DNA of 64,000 nucleotides from Paracidovorax avenae ATCC 19860 (GCF_000176855.2 NC_015138.1:1860001-1924000); one strand, 5' to 3'; counted from the stretch's first letter, positions 8,235 to 20,585 are shown. The notes: generated by a model not told the origin, from the sequence alone. Translations and numbers: made by a program.

Positions 8235-9224
8235 ATGAACGCTTTCCACGCATCTCCTTCGACTCCCGCCGCGCCGGTAATCGCCATCCATGGCGGTGCG
8301 GGCACGCTGAGCCGCGCGCACATCAGCCCCGCGCAGGAGCAGGCCTACCACGCCGCGCTGCAGGATGTGCTGCGCGCGGGCCAGGCCGTGCTCGCGCAGG
8401 GCGGCAGCGCGGTGGATGCGGTGTGCGAAGCCGTGCGCCTGCTGGAGGAATGCCCGCTGTTCAATGCCGGCCATGGCGCGGTGTTCACGGCCGATGCCAC
8501 GCACGAGCTGGACGCGGCGGTGATGGACGGCGCGGGCCTGGCCGCCGGCGCCGTGGCGGGCGTGGCGCACGTGCGCAATCCGGTGCTGGCCGCCCGCGCG
8601 GTGATGCAGCACGGCCAGCATGTGCTCATGGCCGGCGACGGCGCCGAGCGCATGGCGCGCGACGCGGGCCTGGCGATGGTGGAGCCGCCCTATTTCTCGA
8701 CGGATGCGCGCCGCGCGCAGCTGGAGGCCGCGCGCGCCAGCCAGCGCGGTGCCGTGCTGGACCACGACGGCGCCGCCGCGCTGGCGGAGCGCCCGCTGGA
8801 CGAAGGCCGCAAGATGGGCACGGTGGGCGCCGTGGCGCTGGACGTGCACGGGCACATCGCCGCTGCCACCTCCACGGGCGGCATGACCAACAAGCGCCCC
8901 GGCCGCGTGGGCGACAGCCCGCTGATCGGCGCGGGCACCTATGCCGACGACCGCACGGCGGCCGTCTCCTGCACCGGGCACGGCGAGAGCTTCATCCGCG
9001 CGGCGGCCGCGCACGATGTGTGCGCGCGCATGGCCTACGGCGGCCTCGGCCTCGCGCAGGCCGCAGATGCCGTGGTGCACGGCGCCCTGGCCGCCATCGG
9101 TGGCACCGGCGGCCTGATCGCCGTGGACCGCCTGGGCAATGTCTGCCTGCCGTTCAACACCGAGGGCATGTACCGCGGTCTGGCCCGCGTGGGCGCATCG
9201 CCCGAAACCTTCATCTACCGCTGA
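8235..9224 (+). CDS. iaaA: Isoaspartyl peptidase / L-asparaginase (T2 family)
   Basis: 329 residues, an N-terminal nucleophile hydrolase made as a proenzyme that cuts itself before the catalytic Thr. The Thr is residue 196 in GTVGAVALD, and the downstream [14 protein letters not shown] and GHGE segments build the active site. The N-terminus IAIHGGAGT is typical. The enzyme removes isoaspartyl and beta-aspartyl residues from small peptides. In E. coli iaaA heads the gsiABCD operon, and the same order is seen here. The ATG at 8235 is preferred over an in-frame TTG at 8217, which has no ribosome site. Confidence 0.95.
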   Translation: MNAFHASPSTPAAPVIAIHGGAGTLSRAHISPAQEQAYHAALQDVLRAGQAVLAQGGSAVDAVCEAVRLLEECPLFNAGHGAVFTADATHELDAAVMDGAGLAAGAVAGVAHVRNPVLAARAVMQHGQHVLMAGDGAERMARDAGLAMVEPPYFSTDARRAQLEAARASQRGAVLDHDGAAALAERPLDEGRKMGTVGAVALDVHGHIAAATSTGGMTNKRPGRVGDSPLIGAGTYADDRTAAVSCTGHGESFIRAAAAHDVCARMAYGGLGLAQAADAVVHGALAAIGGTGGLIAVDRLGNVCLPFNTEGMYRGLARVGASPETFIYR

Positions 9225-9276
9225 GCACCCGGCATCCGCCTGTACGCCGCCAACGACCGCATTTCCTCCCGGCCCC

Positions 9277-11172
<1,896 letters not shown>

Positions 11173-11198
11173 TGTTCCTTTCCCAACCGGAGTCCACC

Positions 11199-12749
11199 AT
11201 GAAGAAGACCCCCGCTTCCCGCCGCGTCGCCGCCAGCCTGCTGGCACTGGCCGCCCTGTCCGCCACCGGCTCGGCGCTGGCCGCCGGCAATGCCGTGCTG
11301 GCCATCTACCAGCAGCCCGAAACGCTGGATCCGTACAACACCAACACGACCATCACCACGGCCGTCACCAAGAGCTTCTACGAAGGCCTGTTCGCTTTCG
11401 ACAAGGACATGAAGCTCAAGAACGTACTGGCCGAGAGCTACGAAGTCTCCAAGGACGGCCTGGTGTACACCTTCAAGCTGCGTTCGGGCGTGAAGTTCCA
11501 CGACGGCACCGACTTCAATGCCGCCGCTGCCAAGGCCAACCTGGACCGCGTGATGGATCCGGCCAACCGCCTGCTGCGCGCCAACCAGTTCAACCGCGTG
11601 GCCAAGGTCGAGGCCGTGAACCCGCAGACCCTGCGCATCACGCTCAAGGAGCCCTTCGGCCCCTTCATCAACGCGCTGGGCCACGCCTCCGCCGCGATGA
11701 TCTCCCCCGCCGCACTCGCCAAGTGGGGCAACAAGGACATCGCCTTCCACCCCGTGGGCACGGGCCCGTTCGAATTCGTCGAGTGGAAGCAGACCGAAGC
11801 CATCGTCGGCAAGAAGTTCGCCAACTACTGGAAGAAGGGCTACCCCAAGGTCGACCAGGTGACCTGGAAGCCGGTGACCGAGAACAACACCCGCGCCGCC
11901 ATGCTGCAGACGGGCGAGGCCGACTTCGCCTTCACGCTGCCCTATGAGCAGGTCGCCACGCTCAAGAAGAGCGACAAGGTGGATGTGGTGACGGCACCCT
12001 CCATCATCCAGCGCTTCCTGACGTTCAACATGCTGCAGAAGCCCTTCGACAACCTGAAGGTGCGCGAGGCCATCGGCTACGCCATCAACAAGGAGGCGCT
12101 GTCCAAGGTGGCCTTCAATGGCTACGCTTTCCCGGCCCAGGGCTTCGTGCCGCAGGGCGTGGAGTACGCCGTGAAGATGCAGCCGATTCCCTACAACGTC
12201 GCCAAGGCCAAGGAACTGCTCAAGGAAGCCGGCTACCCCAACGGCTTCGAGACCACGCTGTGGAGCGGCTACAACAACACCACCAGCCAGAAGGTGATCC
12301 AGTTCCTGCAGCAGCAGCTGCAGCAGGTGGGCATCAAGGTGTCGGTGGAGGCGCTGGAGCCCGGCAAGCGGGCGGAGCTGGTCGATGCCTGGCCCGATCC
12401 GAAGACCGCCAAGGCGCGCCTCTACTACATCGGCTGGTCGTCCTCCACCGGCGAGGCCGACTGGGCGCTGCGCCCGCTGTTCTCGACCGAATCGTGGGCA
12501 CCGAAGCTGGCCAACTACGCCTTCTACAGCAACCCCGTGGTGGATGACTCCATCGCCAAGGCCCTGCTGACCACCGACGGCGGTGAGCGTGCCGCGCTCT
12601 ACAAGGCCGCGCAGGAGCAGATCGCCAAGGACCTGCCGCGCATCCCGCTGGTGACCGAGGAAGTGCTCTACGCCCACGCCAAGCGCCTCTCTGGCGTGTA
12701 CGTGATGCCCGACGGCAACATCAACAGCGACGAGATCTCGCTGAAGTAA
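11199..12749 (+). CDS. gsiB: Peptide/glutathione ABC importer, periplasmic binding protein
   Basis: 516 residues, family 5 solute-binding protein. Signal peptide MKKTPASRRVAASLLALAAL ends near ALA-AGN, and the mature start VLAIYQQPETLDPYN is typical of DppA/OppA/GsiB proteins. It binds glutathione or short peptides in the periplasm. It lies 26 bases behind gsiA. A stem-loop after the stop (12762-12790) could make more receptor than permease, as expected for binding proteins. Confidence 0.94.
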   Translation: MKKTPASRRVAASLLALAALSATGSALAAGNAVLAIYQQPETLDPYNTNTTITTAVTKSFYEGLFAFDKDMKLKNVLAESYEVSKDGLVYTFKLRSGVKFHDGTDFNAAAAKANLDRVMDPANRLLRANQFNRVAKVEAVNPQTLRITLKEPFGPFINALGHASAAMISPAALAKWGNKDIAFHPVGTGPFEFVEWKQTEAIVGKKFANYWKKGYPKVDQVTWKPVTENNTRAAMLQTGEADFAFTLPYEQVATLKKSDKVDVVTAPSIIQRFLTFNMLQKPFDNLKVREAIGYAINKEALSKVAFNGYAFPAQGFVPQGVEYAVKMQPIPYNVAKAKELLKEAGYPNGFETTLWSGYNNTTSQKVIQFLQQQLQQVGIKVSVEALEPGKRAELVDAWPDPKTAKARLYYIGWSSSTGEADWALRPLFSTESWAPKLANYAFYSNPVVDDSIAKALLTTDGGERAALYKAAQEQIAKDLPRIPLVTEEVLYAHAKRLSGVYVMPDGNINSDEISLK

Positions 12750-12761
12750 GCCCCGGTGTCC

Positions 12762-12790
12762 GGCCCCCCGCATGCCGCGGGGGCCCTTTT
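12762..12790 (+). terminator. Intra-operon stem-loop between gsiB and gsiC
   Basis: GGCCCCCCGC, loop ATGCC, GCGGGGGCC, then CTTTT. Nine pairs with one bulged C and a short T-run; weak enough for read-through into gsiC. Confidence 0.55.
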
Positions 12791-12845
12791 CCCGTTTTCG
12801 TTCCGCTCCCGTTTTCCCCTCGCTGCGCACCGCAGCGCCGCACCC

Positions 12846-13766
12846 ATGCTGAACTATTTCCTCAAACGACTGCTGGGGCTCCTGCCCACGCTGCTGATCG
12901 TGGCGGTACTGGTGTTCCTCTTCGTCCACATGCTGCCGGGCGACCCCGCGCGCCTGGCCGCCGGGGTGGACGCCGACGAGGCCACCGTGCAGGTCGTGCG
13001 CCATGAGCTGGGTCTCGACAAGCCCCTGCCCGAGCAGTTCGTGCACTTCTTCTCGCGCATGGTGCAGGGGGATTTCGGCACGTCCATCCGCACCCGCCGC
13101 CCCGTGGCCGCCGAGATCGGCGAGCGTTTCATGCCCACGCTGCTGCTCACCCTGGCCGCCATGGCCTGGTCGGTGGTGCTGGGCATGGGCATCGGCATCC
13201 TCTCGGCCGTCTATCGCAACCGCTGGCCCGACCGGCTGGGCATGACGCTCGCGGTGTCCGGCATTTCCTTTCCCGCCTTCGCGCTGGGCATGACGCTGAT
13301 GCAGGTGTTCTCGGTGGAGCTCGGCTGGCTGCCCACCGTGGGCGCCGACAGCTGGAAGCACTACATCCTGCCCTCCATCACGTTGGGCGCCGCGGTGGCC
13401 GCGGTGATGGCGCGCTTCACGCGCGCCTCCTTCGTCGAGGTGGTGCAGGAGGACTTCGTGCGCACCGCGCGCGCCAAGGGCCTCAACGAGCGCACCGTGG
13501 TGCTCAAGCACTGCCTGCGCAACGCGCTCATCCCGGTCGTCACCATGATGGGCCTGCAGTTCGGCTTCCTGCTGGGCGGCTCGATCGTGGTGGAGGCGGT
13601 CTTCAACTGGCCCGGCCTCGGCCGCCTGCTGGTGGACGCCGTGACCATGCGCGACTACCCCGTCATCCAGACGCTGGTGCTGCTTTTCTCGCTGGAGTTC
13701 ATCCTCATCAACCTGGTGGTGGACATGCTCTACGGCTTCATCAACCCGACCATCCGCTACAAGTGA
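12846..13766 (+). CDS. gsiC: Peptide/glutathione ABC importer, permease 1
   Basis: 306 residues, the same length as E. coli GsiC. Six membrane segments, the first being [20 protein letters not shown]; the EAA-type loop is seen in [20 protein letters not shown] near residue 210, which contacts the ATPase. The start [14 protein letters not shown] is typical of DppB/GsiC; an upstream in-frame extension is rich in Pro and Arg and is not used. Confidence 0.95.
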   Translation: MLNYFLKRLLGLLPTLLIVAVLVFLFVHMLPGDPARLAAGVDADEATVQVVRHELGLDKPLPEQFVHFFSRMVQGDFGTSIRTRRPVAAEIGERFMPTLLLTLAAMAWSVVLGMGIGILSAVYRNRWPDRLGMTLAVSGISFPAFALGMTLMQVFSVELGWLPTVGADSWKHYILPSITLGAAVAAVMARFTRASFVEVVQEDFVRTARAKGLNERTVVLKHCLRNALIPVVTMMGLQFGFLLGGSIVVEAVFNWPGLGRLLVDAVTMRDYPVIQTLVLLFSLEFILINLVVDMLYGFINPTIRYK

Positions 13767-13806
13767 AGCGCACGGACCGGACCCCTCCCACTGACGAAGA
13801 CTCGGT

Positions 13807-14742
13807 ATGACCACGCCCTCCATTCCCACGCCTCCCGACGCCGCCCAGCTCGCGGCGGCCTCGGTGGCCCCCGCCGCCGGCGCCTCCACGGTGCGCACGC
13901 CCTGGCGCGAGTTCTGGCGCAAATTCAAGAAGCAGCACGTCGCGGTGGCCGCGCTGGTGTTCGTCGTTCTGCTCGTCGCCGTGGCCGTGCTGGCCCCCGC
14001 CATCGTGCCGTTCGATGCGGAGAACTTCTTCGACTACGACCGGATCAACGACGGCCCCTCGGCCATGCACTGGTTCGGCGTCGATCCGCTCGGCCGCGAC
14101 ATCTTCAGCCGCATCCTGATGGGCGCGCGCATCTCGCTGGCCGCGGGCTTCCTCTCCGTGGCGATCGGCTGCCTGATCGGCACCACGCTGGGCCTGCTCG
14201 CCGGCTACTACGAAGGCTGGTGGGACCGCATCGTGATGCGCATCTCCGACGTGCTGTTCGCCTTCCCCGGCATCCTGCTGGCGCTGGGCGTGGTGGCCAT
14301 CCTCGGCAGCAGCATGACCAACGTGGTGGTGGCCGTGGCAGTGTTCAGCGTGCCCGCCTTCGCGCGGCTGGTGCGCGGCAACACGCTGGTGCTCAAGCAG
14401 ATGACCTACATCGAGTCCGCGCGCAGCATCGGCGCATCGGACTGGACCATCATCGTGCGGCACATCCTGCCCGGCACCATCTCGTCCATCGTCGTGTATT
14501 TCACGATGCGCGTGGGCACCTCGATCATCACGGCTGCCAGCCTGTCGTTCCTCGGCATGGGCGCGCAGCCGCCGACGCCGGAGTGGGGCGCCATGCTCAA
14601 CGAGGCACGCGCCGACATGGTGAACGCGCCGCACGTCGCGCTGTTCCCGAGCCTCGCCATCTTCCTCACGGTGCTGGCCTTCAACCTGCTGGGCGACGGC
14701 CTGCGCGACGCGCTGGACCCCAAGATCGACCGGCAGACATGA
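13807..14742 (+). CDS. gsiD: Peptide/glutathione ABC importer, permease 2
   Basis: 311 residues. An Ala/Pro-rich cytoplasmic N-terminus of about 35 residues precedes [20 protein letters not shown], the start of the first membrane segment. The DppC/GsiD hallmark [16 protein letters not shown] is present near residue 90, and the EAA loop [19 protein letters not shown] near residue 205. The stop overlaps the start of the DmpA-like peptidase as ATGA, so importer and peptidase are coupled. Confidence 0.95.
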   Translation: MTTPSIPTPPDAAQLAAASVAPAAGASTVRTPWREFWRKFKKQHVAVAALVFVVLLVAVAVLAPAIVPFDAENFFDYDRINDGPSAMHWFGVDPLGRDIFSRILMGARISLAAGFLSVAIGCLIGTTLGLLAGYYEGWWDRIVMRISDVLFAFPGILLALGVVAILGSSMTNVVVAVAVFSVPAFARLVRGNTLVLKQMTYIESARSIGASDWTIIVRHILPGTISSIVVYFTMRVGTSIITAASLSFLGMGAQPPTPEWGAMLNEARADMVNAPHVALFPSLAIFLTVLAFNLLGDGLRDALDPKIDRQT

Positions 14743-15806
14743 GCGTGCGCGACCCCGCCGCCATGGCGCCGCCGCGCATCGGCCTGCTGGATGCCGGCCC
14801 CCGGGACGCGATCACGGACGTGGCCGGTGTCACCGTCGGCCATGCCACGCTGGACGACGGCCCGGTGCAGACCGGCGTGACGGTGATCCATGCCCACGCG
14901 CAGGATCCGTACCGCCACAAGGTGCCGGCCGGCGCCGCGGTCATCAACGGTTTCGGCAAGAGCACGGGCCTGGTGCAGCTGGAAGAGCTGGGCCAGCTCG
15001 AGACGCCGATCGCACTCACCAATACCTTCTCCGTCGGCGCGCTGGCGCAGGCGCAGATCCGCGACTGCGTGCGCACCAACCCCGAGACCGGGCGCGCCCT
15101 GCCCACCGTCAATCCGCTGGTGCTGGAGTGCAACGACGGCTACCTGAACGACATCCAGCGCATGGCCGTGGGCGAGAGCCACTACCGCGCGGCCTGCGAC
15201 GGCGCGGGCGTGCAGATGGCCCAGGGTGCGGTCGGCGCGGGGCGGGGCATGTCCAGCTTCCAGTGCAAGGGCGGCGTCGGCACCGCGTCGCGCCGCGTGC
15301 CCCTGCACGGCCGCGGTACCTGCACCGTGGGTGCGGTGGTGCTGGCCAACTACGGCCTGCTGCCGAACCTGGTCTGGGGCGGCGCACCGATCGGTGCGGC
15401 CCTGGCCGGCGCGCTCCATGCCGAAGAGCAGGCCGCTGCCCGCGCCGCGGAGAAGGGCTCCATCATCATGGTGCTCGCCACCGATGCGCCCCTGGACGCC
15501 CGCCAGCTGCGCCGCCTGGCCTGGCGGGCCGCCGCAGGCCTCGCGCGCACGGGCTCGGTCTATGGCCACGGCAGCGGCGACATCGCCCTGGCGTTCTCGA
15601 CCGCCTACACCCTGCCGCACCTGCCGCAGGAGCCGATGCCGGCTGTGGCGATGGTGCACGAAGGCCTGCTCGACGGACTGTTCCAGGCCGCGGCCGACAG
15701 CGTGGAGCAGGCCATCGTCCACGCGCTCTGGCATGCGGAAACCGTCACCGGCAGGGACGGGCATTGCCGCCGCGCGCTGCGCGACCTGCTTTCCAGGGCC
15801 GGCTGA
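14739..15806 (+). CDS. P1-family aminopeptidase (DmpA / L-aminopeptidase D-esterase type)
   Basis: 355 residues. DmpA-type enzymes self-cleave at a Gly-Ser bond and use the freed Ser to remove N-terminal amino acids, including D-Ala amides and beta-amino acids in some members. Here the junction is Gly240-Ser241 in [15 protein letters not shown], matching Gly249-Ser250 of DmpA. Other family blocks are [18 protein letters not shown] at the start and [14 protein letters not shown]. There is no signal peptide, so it works in the cytoplasm on imported peptides. Coupled to gsiD by an ATGA overlap. Confidence 0.93.
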   Translation: MSVRDPAAMAPPRIGLLDAGPRDAITDVAGVTVGHATLDDGPVQTGVTVIHAHAQDPYRHKVPAGAAVINGFGKSTGLVQLEELGQLETPIALTNTFSVGALAQAQIRDCVRTNPETGRALPTVNPLVLECNDGYLNDIQRMAVGESHYRAACDGAGVQMAQGAVGAGRGMSSFQCKGGVGTASRRVPLHGRGTCTVGAVVLANYGLLPNLVWGGAPIGAALAGALHAEEQAAARAAEKGSIIMVLATDAPLDARQLRRLAWRAAAGLARTGSVYGHGSGDIALAFSTAYTLPHLPQEPMPAVAMVHEGLLDGLFQAAADSVEQAIVHALWHAETVTGRDGHCRRALRDLLSRAG

Positions 15807-15864
15807 TCCCATCCATCCCAACCGGGCACGTCCGTCGTTTCCCTTTTTCCGTCCAGTGCAGTCC

Positions 15865-16683
15865 ATGAAAATCCTCATCTCCGTTGATATCGAAGGCGTG
15901 GCCGGCGTCTATCACCCCGAGCAGGTGCGCGCCGGCAACCCGGAATACGAGCGCGCACGGCGCCTCATGGCCGCGGAGGCGAATGCCGCCATCGCCGGGG
16001 CGTTCGACGGCGGTGCCGCCGAGGTGTTCGTCAACGATTCGCACGGGGGCTTTAGGAACATGCCGCCGGACCTGCTCGATCCGCGCGCCCAGGCCATCCA
16101 GGGCAAGCCGCGCTACCTGAGCATGGTGGCCGGCGTTGAACTGGGCGTGGACGGCGTATGCTTCATCGGCTACCACGCGAAATCGCGGGCCCACGGCATC
16201 CTGGCCCACACCATCAACAGCTTCGCGTTCGCCCGCATCTCGCTCAACGGGCGCGAACTGGGCGAAGCCGGCATCTACGGCGCCCTGGCGGGGGCCTATG
16301 GCGCGCCGGTGATCGCCGCTTCCGGCGACGATGCCTTCATCGCGGAGACGCGGGACCTGTTCCCGCACGCGCATTTCGTGCAGACCAAGCGCGCCACGGG
16401 CGCCAACAGCGGCATCAGCCTGTCACCGGAACGCGCCTGCGCGGCCATCCGGGAAGGCGTGTCCCAGGCCACCGCCCGGGCCGGACAGGCCCGGCCGTTC
16501 CGCATCGAGGGCCCCGTCACGGTGGATCTGGAGGCGCAGTCGGTGGCGCTGGCGGACCTGTTCTGCCAGTGGCCCACGCTGGAGCGCACGGCGCCCGACG
16601 CGCTGCGCTTCACCGCGCCCGATACCGAATCGGCGGTGCGGATGATCAATGGGCTCTCCGCCATGTCCAGCATGCTGAGATAG
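15865..16683 (+). CDS. dppA: M55-family D-aminopeptidase (DppA type)
   Basis: 272 residues, zinc D-aminopeptidase. The metal and catalytic residues are visible in order: SVDIEGVAGV at the N-terminus (Asp8 and Glu10), NDSHGG near residue 59, IGYHAK near 104 and ELGEAGIYGA near 133. The Bacillus enzyme removes D-Ala from D-amino acid peptides. It ends the importer and peptidase run; three hairpins follow at 16721-16819. Together with the isoaspartyl and DmpA-like enzymes it suggests a diet of peptides resistant to ordinary peptidases. Confidence 0.94.
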   Translation: MKILISVDIEGVAGVYHPEQVRAGNPEYERARRLMAAEANAAIAGAFDGGAAEVFVNDSHGGFRNMPPDLLDPRAQAIQGKPRYLSMVAGVELGVDGVCFIGYHAKSRAHGILAHTINSFAFARISLNGRELGEAGIYGALAGAYGAPVIAASGDDAFIAETRDLFPHAHFVQTKRATGANSGISLSPERACAAIREGVSQATARAGQARPFRIEGPVTVDLEAQSVALADLFCQWPTLERTAPDALRFTAPDTESAVRMINGLSAMSSMLR

Positions 16684-16820
16684 GGAACACCCCCCTGAGG
16701 CGCTACGCGCCTTCCATGCAGCCGCCGGAGGCGGCAGCCCTTCGGGCACGTCCAAGCCTGCACAGGCAGGCTCGGAGCCGCGGCCCTCAGCCCCTTTCCC
16801 GCCGTGCATGGCACGGCGGG
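16684..16820. repeat. Cluster of three perfect intergenic hairpins
   Basis: GCCGCC-GGA-GGCGGC at 16721-16735; AGCCTGC-ACAG-GCAGGCT at 16755-16772; CCGCCGTGC-ATG-GCACGGCGG at 16799-16819. No U-tract follows any of them, so they are poor terminators. The opening CCCCCTGAGGCGC resembles intergenic elements I recall in Comamonadaceae genomes, but a second copy is not present in this window. Confidence 0.5.
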
Positions 16821-16959
16821 CAGGGTGACGACGCCGGTGGCCCGGCGAAGCCGATTCCACGGCGTCTGCTGGCGTGGCCTGCTCCGCGGCCTTCTGAAGG
16901 TTGCGGCAGCGCCGGTTGCCTGGATTGCGCACAATGCTGATGTTTCCTGAGTCAAAGAA

Positions 16960-17724
16960 ATGAACGCACCTGAGAATTCGTCCGTGGCTGCCATGCCCGC
17001 GATGACCGTCGGCATCCTGGCCGGCATGGGCCCGGCCGCGGGCGTGGATTTCGCGCGGCTGTTCGTGCGCGCGTCGGAACAATGGCTGCGCGACCATGGC
17101 CAGGCCGTGCGCGATCAGTCGTTCCCCGAGCACTGGATCGCCCAGGTACCGGTGGCGGACCGCACACAGGCCCTGCGTGATCCGGGGGCGCCGCAGCCGC
17201 TCGAGGGGCTGGTGTCGGCGCTGGAGCGCCTGGCCGCGGTGGGCGCCCGCGCCGCGGCCATGTCGTGCAATACGGCGCATGCCTGGCATGCGGCGCTGCA
17301 GGAGCGCGTGCCGGGCGTGGAGCTGCTGCATATCGCGCGGGAGACCGCCGCCGAACTGCAGCGCCGCGGGATCCGCCGCGCGGCGCTGCTGGCCACGCAG
17401 GGCACCTACGGCATGGGCCTGTACGACGAGGCCTTCGACACGCATGGCGTGGAGTGCGTGCTGCCCTCCGCCGAGGCGAAGGAATGGCTCATGGAAGGCA
17501 TCTACGACGGCGTGAAGGCCGGCGACATGGCCCTGGCGCGCCGGCGGTTCGCCGAGGTGGGCCAGGCGGTGCGCGCGCAGCATGGCGACGTTCCGCTCGT
17601 CATGGCCTGCACGGAAATTCCCCTGGCGCTGCCCGATGCGCCGGAGGCCGCCGGCTGGACGCTGGTGGATCCGTCCGGAATCCTCGCGGCTGCCCTGGTG
17701 CGCCGCGCCTACGGCGGGTACTGA
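16960..17724 (+). CDS. Aspartate/glutamate racemase family protein
   Basis: 254 residues. Cofactor-free racemases use two Cys, one per lobe: here [11 protein letters not shown] (about residue 108) and VMACTEIPL (about residue 220). The Gly-rich start [15 protein letters not shown] is typical of the YgeA/RacD group. It interconverts L- and D-Asp or Glu. Its place after the isoaspartyl and D-aminopeptidase genes suggests it converts the D-amino acids they release. A seven-codon open frame (16940-16963) ends on the start codon with an ATGA overlap. Confidence 0.92.
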   Translation: MNAPENSSVAAMPAMTVGILAGMGPAAGVDFARLFVRASEQWLRDHGQAVRDQSFPEHWIAQVPVADRTQALRDPGAPQPLEGLVSALERLAAVGARAAAMSCNTAHAWHAALQERVPGVELLHIARETAAELQRRGIRRAALLATQGTYGMGLYDEAFDTHGVECVLPSAEAKEWLMEGIYDGVKAGDMALARRRFAEVGQAVRAQHGDVPLVMACTEIPLALPDAPEAAGWTLVDPSGILAAALVRRAYGGY

Positions 17725-17785
17725 CAAAGCCCGGCCGGGCACGGGCCATCGCACGGCCCCGCCCGGCGCGGCCGTGCGTGCCGGC

Positions 17786-17791
17786 CACAAT
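17786..17791 (+). promoter_or_regulatory. Possible -10 box (CACAAT) of leaderless uvrC
   Basis: CACAAT ends seven bases before the uvrC ATG at 17799, with no ribosome binding site between. A transcript starting at normal distance would begin at or next to the start codon. No clear -35 box is seen. Confidence 0.35.
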
Positions 17792-17798
17792 ACGCACC

Positions 17799-19811
17799 AT
17801 GTCCGATGTGCACTCCGATGAACTGCTCGCGCAGGTGGCCTCGCTGCCACCCCTGCCGGGCGTGTACCGCTATTTCGACGCCCAGGGCGGGCTGCTCTAC
17901 GTGGGCAAGGCCCGCAACCTGAAAAAGCGCGTTTCCAGCTACTTCACCAAGACCCATGGGGGCACGCGCATCGGCCACATGGTCGGCAAGATCGCGCGGC
18001 TGGAGACCACCGTGGTGCGCTCCGAGGCCGAGGCGCTGCTGCTGGAAAACAACCTCATCAAGTCGCTGAACCCGCGCTACAACATCCTGTTCCGCGACGA
18101 CAAGAGCTATCCCTACCTGAAGATCACGGGCGTTGCCGCGCGCGACGGCACCGGCGAGCCGCCCGGCCAGCGCTTTCCGCGCGTGGCCTACTACCGCGGG
18201 TCCGTGGACAAGCGGCACCGGTACTTCGGCCCCTATCCCGGCGCCTGGGCGGTGAAGGAGACCATCCTGCTGCTGCAGAAGGTGTTCCGGCTGCGCACCT
18301 GCGAGGACACTGTCTTCGCCAACCGCACGCGCCCCTGCCTGCTCTACCAGATCAAGCGTTGCTCGGGCCCTTGCGTGGACCTCATCTCTCCCGAAGCCTA
18401 CGCACTGGACGTGCGCAACGCCGACGCCATGCTGCGTGGCGAGACCAAAGAACTGCTCGAAGCCCTGGAGGCGCGCATGATGGCGCACTCCGAACGGCTG
18501 GAGTTCGAGCAGGCGGCGGATATCCGCAACCAGATCACGGCGCTCTCGCGCGTGCTGCACCAGCAGGCGATCGAGACGGTCTCCGACAAGGACGTGGACA
18601 TCCTGGCCGTGAAGGTGCTGGGCGGCCGCGCCTGCGTCAACCTCGCCATGGTGCGCGGCGGCCGCCACCTGGGCGACCGGCCGTACTTCCCCGTCCACGT
18701 GGAAGACGCGGCCGCGGTGTACCAGCTGGAGGAGGGGGCTGACGGGAGCGATGGCCCCGATGGCGCTGCCGAAACGGCAGGCCCGGCGGAGGCGTCGCCC
18801 GCCGCGCCCCGCACACCCCAGCGCTCGCTGGAAGTGCAGGTGCTGGAGGCCTTCATCGCCCAGCACTACATCGGCGTGCCGGTGCCGCCCGTGCTCGTCA
18901 CCAGCGAGCCGGTGGACCGCGCGCTGCTGGAGGCGCTCTCGCTGCAGGCCGGCATCCGCGTGGGTGCGGTGCACCAGCCGCGCGAGCAGCGCCGCGCCTG
19001 GCTGGACATGGCGCAGAAGAACGCCGACATCCAGCTCGCGCGGCTGCTCTCCGAAGAGGGCTCCCAGCAGGCGCGCACGCGCGCGCTGGCCGAGGCCCTG
19101 GACCTGCCCATGGACGACCTGGAATCGCTCACCATCGAGTGTTTCGACATCTCCCACACGGCGGGCGAGGCCACGCAGGCGTCGTGCGTGGTCTTCCACC
19201 ACCACCGCATGCAGAGCAGCGAATACCGCCGCTACAAGATCGAAGGCATCACCGGCGGCGACGATTACGCCGCCATGCGGCAGGTGCTCACGCGGCGCTA
19301 CAGCAAGGTGGTGGAGGCGCAGCGCGAGGCCGGCGGTGCCGAGCCGGCCCCCGGGCAGGCGCGCCTGCCGGACCTGGTGCTGATCGACGGAGGCAAGGGG
19401 CAGGTGAGCATGGCGCGCGAAGTGTTCACCGAGCTGGGCCTGGAGCTGTCGCGCATCGTCGGCGTGGAGAAAGGCGAGGGCCGCAAGGTCGGGCTGGAGG
19501 AACTCGTCTTCGCCGACGGCCGCGAGAAGATCTACCTCGGGCGCGACTCCGCCGCGCTCATGCTGGTGGCCCAGATCCGCGACGAGGCCCACCGCTTCGC
19601 CATCACCGGCATGCGCGCCGCGCGCGCCAAGGTGCGCGTGGGCGGCGGGCAGCTGGAGGAGATCCCCGGCGTGGGGCCCAAGAAGCGCGCGCGCCTGCTG
19701 CAGCGCTTCGGCGGGGTGCGGGGCGTGGCGGCGGCCAGCGTGGAGGACCTGGCCACGGTGGACGGCATCTCGCTGGAGCTCGCGCAGGAGATCTACCGGG
19801 CGCTGCGCTGA
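17799..19811 (+). CDS. uvrC: UvrABC excinuclease subunit C
   Basis: 670 residues. The cytoplasmic nuclease makes both incisions in nucleotide excision repair. Domains in order: GIY-YIG nuclease (about 18-98, [20 protein letters not shown]), UVR domain (about 210-245, [14 protein letters not shown]), RNase H-like 3' nuclease half ([18 protein letters not shown]), and the C-terminal helix-hairpin-helix pair ([18 protein letters not shown]). A low-complexity Gly/Ala/Pro insert of about 30 residues after residue 310 is longer than in E. coli. pgsA follows 37 bases later, a common pairing. Confidence 0.98.
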   Translation: MSDVHSDELLAQVASLPPLPGVYRYFDAQGGLLYVGKARNLKKRVSSYFTKTHGGTRIGHMVGKIARLETTVVRSEAEALLLENNLIKSLNPRYNILFRDDKSYPYLKITGVAARDGTGEPPGQRFPRVAYYRGSVDKRHRYFGPYPGAWAVKETILLLQKVFRLRTCEDTVFANRTRPCLLYQIKRCSGPCVDLISPEAYALDVRNADAMLRGETKELLEALEARMMAHSERLEFEQAADIRNQITALSRVLHQQAIETVSDKDVDILAVKVLGGRACVNLAMVRGGRHLGDRPYFPVHVEDAAAVYQLEEGADGSDGPDGAAETAGPAEASPAAPRTPQRSLEVQVLEAFIAQHYIGVPVPPVLVTSEPVDRALLEALSLQAGIRVGAVHQPREQRRAWLDMAQKNADIQLARLLSEEGSQQARTRALAEALDLPMDDLESLTIECFDISHTAGEATQASCVVFHHHRMQSSEYRRYKIEGITGGDDYAAMRQVLTRRYSKVVEAQREAGGAEPAPGQARLPDLVLIDGGKGQVSMAREVFTELGLELSRIVGVEKGEGRKVGLEELVFADGREKIYLGRDSAALMLVAQIRDEAHRFAITGMRAARAKVRVGGGQLEEIPGVGPKKRARLLQRFGGVRGVAAASVEDLATVDGISLELAQEIYRALR

Positions 19812-19848
19812 GCGGGCGGCTGCCATGGTGGCATGACACAATCGCCCC

Positions 19849-20415
19849 ATGTTCCTGACCATCCCCACCATCATGACCTGGACGCGCATCGTCGCGATAC
19901 CCTTGATCGTGGGCGTGTTCTACGCGCCGCTGGAGCCGGCCACGCGCAACCTCATCGCCACGGTGATGTTCGTGGTCTTCGCAGCGACCGACTGGCTCGA
20001 CGGCTACCTGGCGCGCAAGCTGAACCAGACCTCCTCCTTCGGCGCCTTCCTCGACCCGGTCGCCGACAAATTCCTCGTCTGCGCGTCGCTGCTCGTGCTC
20101 GTGCACCTGCAGCGTGCCGACGTGTTCGTGGCGCTCATCATCATCGGCCGGGAGATCGCGATTTCCGCCCTGCGAGAGTGGATGGCGCAGATCGGCGCCT
20201 CCCGCAGCGTGGCGGTGCACATGCTGGGCAAGGTGAAGACCACGGTGCAGATGGTCGCCATCCCGTTCCTGCTCTACGACGGGCGCGCCGGCGCCATCGA
20301 CACGGGTGTCTGGGGCACGTGGCTGATCTGGCTGGCCGCGGTGCTCACCGTGTGGTCCATGGTCTATTACCTGCAGAAGGCTTTGCCGGAGATCCGCGCG
20401 CGCGTCAAGCGCTGA
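19849..20415 (+). CDS. pgsA: CDP-diacylglycerol-glycerol-3-phosphate 3-phosphatidyltransferase
   Basis: 188 residues, membrane enzyme making phosphatidylglycerol phosphate from CDP-diacylglycerol and glycerol 3-phosphate. The CDP-alcohol transferase signature is intact: DWLDGYLARKLNQTSSFGAF followed by LDPVADK, giving the metal-binding Asp residues. About five to six membrane segments. CACAAT ends six bases before the ATG (19837-19842) with no ribosome site, as for uvrC. Starting MFLTIPTIMTWTRIV is the family N-terminus. Confidence 0.97.
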   Translation: MFLTIPTIMTWTRIVAIPLIVGVFYAPLEPATRNLIATVMFVVFAATDWLDGYLARKLNQTSSFGAFLDPVADKFLVCASLLVLVHLQRADVFVALIIIGREIAISALREWMAQIGASRSVAVHMLGKVKTTVQMVAIPFLLYDGRAGAIDTGVWGTWLIWLAAVLTVWSMVYYLQKALPEIRARVKR

Positions 20416-20556
20416 CCGTGCAGGCGCTGCCGCATGTCAATGGGGGCTTGCGATAGAGCGCGCGGCGCCCGTTGCGCAAACCCCGCGCATCGCCTGGCGC
20501 CTCCGGAATTGCCGCTAAAATCCACAGTTTCCGCCGTCGCAAAACGGCCCGTTGTA

Positions 20557-20585
20557 TTGACACCCGGAAAGTCGATGGCTTTAAT
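20557..20585 (+). promoter_or_regulatory. Sigma-70 promoter of hupB
   Basis: TTGACA at 20557-20562, a 17-base spacer, TTTAAT at 20580-20585. This is the best consensus match in the window and predicts a leader of about 130 bases before hupB. Confidence 0.8.

Noticed and set aside
8217..8237. TTG start giving six extra residues to the isoaspartyl peptidase
   Set aside because: No ribosome site; the ATG at 8235 gives the usual short lead before IAIHGGAGT.
17709..19889. Open frame of 726 codons on the minus strand
   Set aside because: Mirror image of uvrC; no family features and no ribosome site.
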